Assembly (NCBI GenBank): GCA_038025085.1
Contig: CM076144.1
Span: 18,493,001-18,557,000 of the forward strand
DNA from: Tetragonia tetragonoides
Taxonomy: Eukaryota; Streptophyta; Magnoliopsida; Caryophyllales; Aizoaceae
Reading direction: 5' to 3'
Length of the DNA stretch: 64,000 bases
The notes beneath the pieces were generated by a model, which was given only the letters and a program-made list of their open reading frames with translations, had not been told where the DNA came from and made no database searches. Both the position numbers and the translations under genes were made by a program. Position 1 is the first letter of the stretch. Each line of letters opens with the position of its first letter. This document shows, one piece after another, positions 61,501 to 64,000 of the stretch.

Positions 61501-63095
61501 GAGAAGCAGTATTTCGTCCTGTATGCATTTTTTATTCTTAGTGATTTCGGTTTGCTATCTCATTCACAAAATGTCTCAAAGATGAAAAGACCTTGATGTA
61601 ATAAGTGAAACGCAATGATGTTCTCAGCTTGACTCAGGCCTGAACTAACATGTGCTTTTTGGCAGAATCAGTTCTAAAGTTTACGAACAATGTAAAGGAT
61701 TTTGGCATTTGAAAGCTAATATTGTTGTAGTATGATTTACATTGATTAATCTTTTTCTATGCCGTGAAGTTTTATGTAGTTTGTGCTGTTCTGCTTTCCT
61801 CCCCTGTGGCATGCATTTGTCAAAGTCATAGTTGTTTAACCTTTTTCCTCAAGGACATGCCCAGAGTAGATTTGTGAAAGATTTTGTTCTTCAATGAGTA
61901 TGTTCCTGCTTTAACATACTATGAGAATTTATAGAGAATGAAGGCCTTAATGCTTGAATAGGCTTAAATCCTTGTCAGTTCTCTGATCAAAATGTAGTAT
62001 GTTGAGCTGGCAAAAACTGACCCGACCCGATGACCGACCCGAACCTGACCTGCCACAAACCCGACCGAAACCCGACCTGTTTTGACTTGAGACCTGAAAT
62101 GACCGACCCGAACCCGAAAGTTGTGAGACAACATTTGTCAAACCCGTTGGGTAACCCGAAATCGAACCCGTATTTGACCCGATGTATTCAACTCGTATTT
62201 GACCCGACCCGTATTTAACCCGACCCGTATTTGACCCAACCAGAACCCAACCTGACCGACCCGTTTGCCAGGTCTAGTAGTATGTGTACGGTTGTGCAGA
62301 CTACGTATGTATGTACATGTCTTGCTGTATTCTTAATGTTTATTCTGACATCTAATATAACTTAAAAGACTTTAGATACAGGCAATAATTAAGCAAATTT
62401 TCAAACTGTTACTGGGAGTATATCTTTCTTCCAGTTCACATGTCTGGTTGTCTTAACAAACACTCGTTCACTAGTTTTGTTGGAAGATAATAGATTTCAG
62501 CTAGAAATAGAATATACATCCAAATTGGCGCTCTACTGACAAGTAAAATGCAAAGTTTTCATGCTTTTGGCTACTTTGAATTCTAGCACGATTGATGGGC
62601 AGAATTTACCTTCTTTCACCTGCATAGCATGAGCACTAATCAAGTGATGAGCAGCAGCACCCTTGCAAAGTCAGGGCCTGCTTGTTTTTATTGACTTTCC
62701 ATTTTTTCTGGTGTTGAAAAGTCGAAAGCACAAGTAGCTGATTGTTTAGTAAGCATGAAGTTATTTTTTGTCTTTTACTTGTGCAATTCATCGAAAACCG
62801 GCAACAGAAACAAGAAGCCACAAAAATTTGTTATTGAAATGATGATTTACTTTTAACAAGAACACAGAAACTTAAAGCGTATTATGACACCATACAAGCT
62901 CTACTTTCTAGTTTTATATTAATTACTCATATGTCTCATTTGCTATCTTGGACTGTTGAATGTCTTTCTAAGATTGTTCTGCTTGCCTTCTCCCATTACT
63001 AAGTTCTCGAAATTACCTGCATTTTGTTATAGGAACATTTCCAGAAATTACGGATGGAAAGTTCAATGAGTTCATCAGCAGCTACTTCTAAGCAG
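34520..63095 (+). CDS. SRS2/UvrD-like ATP-dependent DNA helicase (3' end beyond the window)
   Basis: Exons: 34520-34689, 35327-36002, 37061-37102, 37208-37371, 40526-40721, 42683-42739, 42845-42950, 43030-43163, 43372-43446, 43580-43705, 43804-43935, 44022-44105, 45211-45321, 45475-45575, 45689-45755, 46106-46156, 46768-46845, 46961-47170, 48377-48415, 50396-50467, 50579-50665, 50758-50814, 54816-54982, 55107-55200, 57417-57467, 59425-59487, 61094-61153, 63033-63095. All borders are GT-AG and phases agree, giving 1,111 open codons. Superfamily 1A motifs in order: [19 protein letters not shown]; Ia [76 protein letters not shown]. The N-terminus ([26 protein letters not shown]) matches the Arabidopsis SRS2-like protein (At4g25120), as I recall it. 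Expected role: nuclear 3'-5' helicase limiting or resolving recombination intermediates. The last 30-40 codons should lie right of the window. Confidence 0.93.
36340..36419 (+). mobile_element. SINE 3' fragment in helicase intron 2
   Basis: GTTAACTTCAGGGCCCATGG, then GGGATTAGTC and CCATGTTATCTAAAAAAAAA, resembles the 3' half of the SINE at 19,245-19,427 and ends in poly(A). The 5' tRNA-like part is not recognisable. The rest of intron 2 (36,003-37,060) shows nothing else. Confidence 0.5.
37740..38965 (+). mobile_element. L1-type LINE fragment in helicase intron 4
   Basis: ORF2 pieces include [25 protein letters not shown] and VYSCKSFLQ with [14 protein letters not shown] (zinc-binding region), then [11 protein letters not shown] and, after the solo [15 protein letters not shown]. 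The 3' UTR has the family hallmarks LWAKAAG and CTTGTCCTCTTAGGGTGTAA and ends near 38,965. Frames are broken throughout. Sense orientation relative to the helicase gene. Confidence 0.85.
38541..38735 (+). mobile_element. Solo LTR, 185 bp, nested in the LINE
   Basis: The LTR is 38,546-38,730, starting TGTAACAATCC and ending GAGTGTTACA, so the first and last seven bases are perfect inverted repeats. The 5-bp duplication TGTAG flanks it (38,541-38,545 and 38,731-38,735). Removing the LTR and one TGTAG restores the LINE reading frame ([12 protein letters not shown]). Its size suits a TRIM or other small LTR element; no internal region remains. Confidence 0.85.
38990..39495 (+). mobile_element. 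Second, internally deleted LINE fragment in intron 4
   Basis: An RT-upstream piece ([28 protein letters not shown]) is followed, after a large deletion, by the same 3' end as its neighbour ([15 protein letters not shown] codons, GAGGACTCTTTAACCTCTTAGG, TAATACTTTCTCTTTATC). The direct join of an internal ORF2 part to the 3' UTR shows the deletion. The remainder of intron 4 (39,496-40,525) shows no identified element. Confidence 0.75.
41190..42540 (+). mobile_element. L1-type LINE ORF2 fragment in helicase intron 5
   Basis: The reverse transcriptase region reads [19 protein letters not shown] then [15 protein letters not shown], close to the plant LINE consensus around the first catalytic Asp. 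Later parts are [29 protein letters not shown] and a zinc-binding tail near 42,360-42,500. Numerous stops; the YADD region is not intact. Sense orientation. Confidence 0.82.
44530..44800 (+). mobile_element. LINE fragment in helicase intron 12
   Basis: [14 protein letters not shown] and, across a frameshift, [16 protein letters not shown] correspond to the segment of plant LINE ORF2 that follows the thumb. About 270 bases are recognisable; flanking parts of the intron (44,106-45,210) are unassigned. Confidence 0.65.
47301..47460 (+). mobile_element. Small Copia/TRIM-type LTR with tRNA-Met primer site
   Basis: A 147-bp LTR (47,301 TGTTGTCCCACATTGG to 47,447 ACTTGACA) is followed immediately by TGGTATCAGAGCC (47,448-47,460), the initiator-tRNA-Met primer site usual in Copia and TRIM elements. 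The internal region is replaced within about 20 bases by a LINE tail, and no second LTR is seen, so it is a truncated remnant. It sits in intron 18. Confidence 0.75.
47470..47707 (+). mobile_element. LINE 3' end in intron 18
   Basis: Codons for [20 protein letters not shown] then [13 protein letters not shown], followed by TTTCTTCTTTAATAAAA and TTTTCTTATCTAAAAAAGG. This is the 3' end of the L1-type family repeated in this gene; the same residues appear in the minus-strand copy at 53,390-53,945. Confidence 0.75.
47708..48376. other. Remaining intron 18 with repeated GGTGTCACCCAC motifs
   Basis: AAAAT-TCAC-ATT-TGGGTGTCACCCAC occurs at about 48,082-48,112 and 48,219-48,251. The outer edge (ACAATGATGACAATTTGG on the minus strand near 48,155) resembles CTAATGGTGACACC at 47,271-47,284, so an old MITE may have received the LTR and LINE insertions. 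No coding sequence. Confidence 0.4.
49020..49830 (+). mobile_element. L1-type LINE fragment in helicase intron 19
   Basis: ORF2 pieces [29 protein letters not shown] and, further on, [24 protein letters not shown] with TDMLQRR and SPDMCGF-like zinc-binding residues. Frames are broken. Sense orientation. The rest of intron 19 (48,416-50,395) shows no other identified element. Confidence 0.78.
51190..51770. other. Unassigned part of intron 22
   Basis: AT-rich DNA with a poly(T) run at 51,652-51,677. The segment 51,200-51,520 may be an old insertion, but no ends could be defined. Confidence 0.35.
51771..51940 (+). mobile_element. LINE 3' end in intron 22
   Basis: GGGCTCCGTGTGGGCCAACG, TGACTTGTAATTAGATGGTG and CTTGAGGACTCTACTGGGG match the 3' UTR of the L1-type family seen at 38,880-38,960. 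Confidence 0.6.
51941..52240. mobile_element. Tourist-like (PIF/Harbinger) MITE with TAA duplication
   Basis: The element is 51,944-52,237 (294 bp). Terminal inverted repeats start GGGGGCGTTTGGATAGGGGT and, from the other end, GGGGCCGTTTGGATTGGGGT, and continue as TAATGATTAAGGGGGTAATG on both sides. TAA flanks it at 51,941-51,943 and 52,238-52,240. The GTTTGGAT-type ends and 3-bp TAA duplication are diagnostic of Tourist/Harbinger MITEs. The arms are little diverged, so the insertion looks recent. Confidence 0.88.
52265..52805 (+). repeat. Copia-like LTR remnant in intron 22
   Basis: TATA-like CTTTATAAATAGG at 52,493-52,505 is followed by GAGTGAGAAATACAAG. The U5-like part GTACTCCGGTTACTTG, CGTGGACGTAGGC and GAATCACGTAAATTTTGTGT resembles that of plant Tork-type Copia LTRs. 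No primer site or internal region follows, so it is a solo or truncated LTR. Both ends are approximate. Confidence 0.55.
52806..52920 (+). mobile_element. Short LINE 3' end in intron 22
   Basis: GGCTTCTTGTCCTCTTAGAT followed by CTTCTTTAATACAATTTGTC and TTATCTTTGAAATAAAAA is the 3' UTR end of the L1-type family. Confidence 0.55.
53390..53945 (-). mobile_element. Minus-strand LINE 3' end with zinc-binding domain, intron 22
   Basis: An open minus-strand frame (53,936-53,487) shows [25 protein letters not shown] in two parts, that is C-x2-C then H-x3-C, the zf-RVT motif. [24 protein letters not shown] and [17 protein letters not shown] follow. The 3' UTR ends at a T-rich run near 53,395-53,425 (A-rich on its own strand). 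It lacks stops over 149 codons and so is one of the least decayed LINE copies here. Antisense to the helicase gene. Confidence 0.85.
53946..54815. other. Rest of intron 22
   Basis: No recognisable gene or intact element. Short LINE-like traces may be present but cannot be assigned. Confidence 0.4.
55740..56990 (-). mobile_element. Minus-strand LINE fragment in helicase intron 24
   Basis: Reading leftward: a Lys-rich ORF1-like stretch ([15 protein letters not shown]), then [12 protein letters not shown] and [11 protein letters not shown]. The reverse transcriptase entry [16 protein letters not shown] follows, interrupted by one stop after FED, then [20 protein letters not shown]. After a gap, [22 protein letters not shown] completes the visible part. 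Large internal deletions and stops. A plus-strand frame of 184 codons at 56,046-56,600 is only the antisense of this region. Confidence 0.8.
57468..58925. other. First part of intron 25
   Basis: No coding sequence. A segment around 58,290-58,430 (GTAGGAGCTAAACAACTCC, then GTTGCTCCTTGAGACTCC) looks like an old inverted-repeat MITE. Confidence 0.4.
58930..59160 (+). mobile_element. LINE 3' end in intron 25
   Basis: AATCTGTAACTAGATTCTTC, GGAGGACTACTTGTCCTTC and TTAATACATACTCTCTTTATCTG with an A-rich end match the 3' UTR of the family in introns 4 and 18. Confidence 0.6.
59935..60840 (-). mobile_element. RTE-type LINE, 3' part, in helicase intron 26
   Basis: Minus-strand frames give [17 protein letters not shown] then [20 protein letters not shown] and, after a frameshift near 60,650, [48 protein letters not shown] and RRGRPKKTW. 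This is the C-terminal region of plant RTE-clade LINE ORFs, often mislabelled craniofacial development protein 2-like. The 3' end (minus strand GGACCTCCCCAGACCCCGCC) finishes with a TTG/GGT-rich tail at 59,934-59,961, typical of RTE. 5'-truncated and frameshifted. Confidence 0.88.
61154..63032. other. Intron 27, mostly unassigned
   Basis: AT-rich intron DNA. The only structure is the GACCCG-rich block at 62,010-62,275. No gene is visible inside it. Confidence 0.5.
62010..62275. repeat. GACCCG/GTATTTGACCC degenerate minisatellite
   Basis: Dense copies of ACCCGACC, GACCGACCCGAACC and GTATTTGACCC(GACCC). The block is strongly pyrimidine/purine biased relative to its surroundings. Similar blocks are common in plant introns and intergenic DNA; its origin is not clear. 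Confidence 0.8.
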
Positions 63096-63489
63096 GTATT
63101 AGTGATCTCTATTCATTTAGTTTCAAATTTATTCCTTACAGCATATCTTTGAGCTGATGAAATAGTCATTACAATAAAAATGAAGAGTTGATTGTTTGTT
63201 GAGTAGCCGTGCTACGACTAAATATACTCCTGCGATTTTCAATGGAATGTAAGAAAATGACTTGTCCTTAATGAGTCTGGAATGAAGTATGGCTGACATA
63301 TCGTATGGAGTAAATCAATTATTGATAGAACATATATTGGTATCAAGTTGCAAGATCAAAGAACAAATAGAGTTGGTATCCACCTCATCTGCAGTGTCTA
63401 CACTGAAAGTTGCAGTTGAATGGCTGGTGTAAGAGCTGTCTTGTGTAGATATTCTTCGTGCCTTAAGGGTTTCTTGGCCGGGGGGGTGA

Positions 63490-64000
63490 GCAGAAATTCC
63501 GGGTACCTAGTACCGGAACCGGTCTAACCAATTCCAATTCCAATTCCCAAAAATAGGATCCGGATCATACCAATTCCAATTCCAATTCCAATTCCAATTC
63601 CTGACTTTTGGGAACCGGAACCGGTTGGGTACCCAGTGTAAAAAAATTATAAGACTTTTTACTTTGTTAGAAATAAAAAATGATGATTTTCTAGTAAGGT
63701 TAGTGTTTAAAAATTCTATTTGTAATTTTAATATTTTTAATGATTGTATTTGTAATATTAATAATTAAATGCTTGTATACGTTATTTAAATTTTGATTTA
63801 TAAGATTAAGTATTTTGATTGTAATATTTAATTTTATGTTTGCGGTATTTTTGGGAATTAATATTTGTTAATGTAATATTATTATTGATGTTTTTTTATT
63901 ATTAAAATATACATTTATTTCATTTAAAAAATAAGAAAATTTGGATTTGATGCTTGGGTACCCAGGAACCGGTGGGTACCCGGTGGATCCAATTCCAATT
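63490..64000. repeat. AATTCC array with GGTACC/CCGGTT palindromes, cut by the window end
   Basis: Two blocks (63,495-63,640 and 63,950-64,000) share AATTCC hexamer runs, GGGTACCC and GGAACCGGT motifs, and flank an AT-rich centre of about 320 bases. The second block is still running at base 64,000. The form, GC-rich palindromic ends around an AT-rich core, suggests a non-autonomous transposon in the intron after the last visible helicase exon. Confidence 0.65.

Overview
The window is plant nuclear DNA. It has GT-AG spliceosomal introns, AT-rich intergenic DNA, plant Ty3, LINE, CACTA and MITE families, and host genes whose closest known relatives are plant proteins. The DUF7745-type antisense ORF, the archaeal-type RNase H and the TGAACTGAA-rich MITE remnants suggest a eudicot, possibly Caryophyllales; the order is a guess from repeat style. 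I recognise three host loci: an SRS2/UvrD-like DNA helicase gene, the 5' end of a mitochondrial FtsH3/FtsH10-type protease gene, and a decayed GH17 beta-1,3-glucanase-like gene. Most of the rest is mobile DNA in several layers.

Positions 1-18,780 hold one large Tat-lineage (Ogre/Retand-like) Ty3 retrotransposon on the minus strand. From right to left it has the 5' LTR (17,226 to about 18,780), a primer-binding site, a leader, gag, protease, reverse transcriptase, RNase H, archaeal-type RNase H and integrase. A plus-strand antisense ORF with its own intron follows at 875-3,253. Stops and frameshifts show the element is dead, and its 3' LTR is not recognisable in the window. Three DNA transposons sit inside it: two copies (1,910-2,807 and 11,231-12,268) of an unusual MITE-like family built from CCAGTTT satellite and TAA/TTA microsatellite, and a 4.7-kb CACTA element (5,835-10,553). 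At each site, removing the insert and one 3-bp target duplication restores the interrupted reading frame.

Positions 18,780-34,500 hold a LINE tail, a SINE, three 5' exons of the FtsH-like gene (minus strand, reading toward the retrotransposon), a 5'-truncated LINE, the GH17 pseudogene, then about 9.8 kb of AT-rich DNA with MITE and foldback remnants and no recognisable gene.

From 34,520 to the right edge lies the SRS2-like helicase gene on the plus strand. I could place 28 coding exons with consistent phases and GT-AG borders. They give 1,111 open codons with all superfamily 1A helicase motifs, and the last exon(s) lie beyond the window. About 88 percent of the gene span is intron. The larger introns are filled with L1-type LINE fragments in many states of decay, an RTE-type LINE, a solo LTR, a small LTR with a tRNA-Met-type primer site, a Copia-like LTR, a Tourist-like MITE and simple repeats. 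The exons are nevertheless intact.
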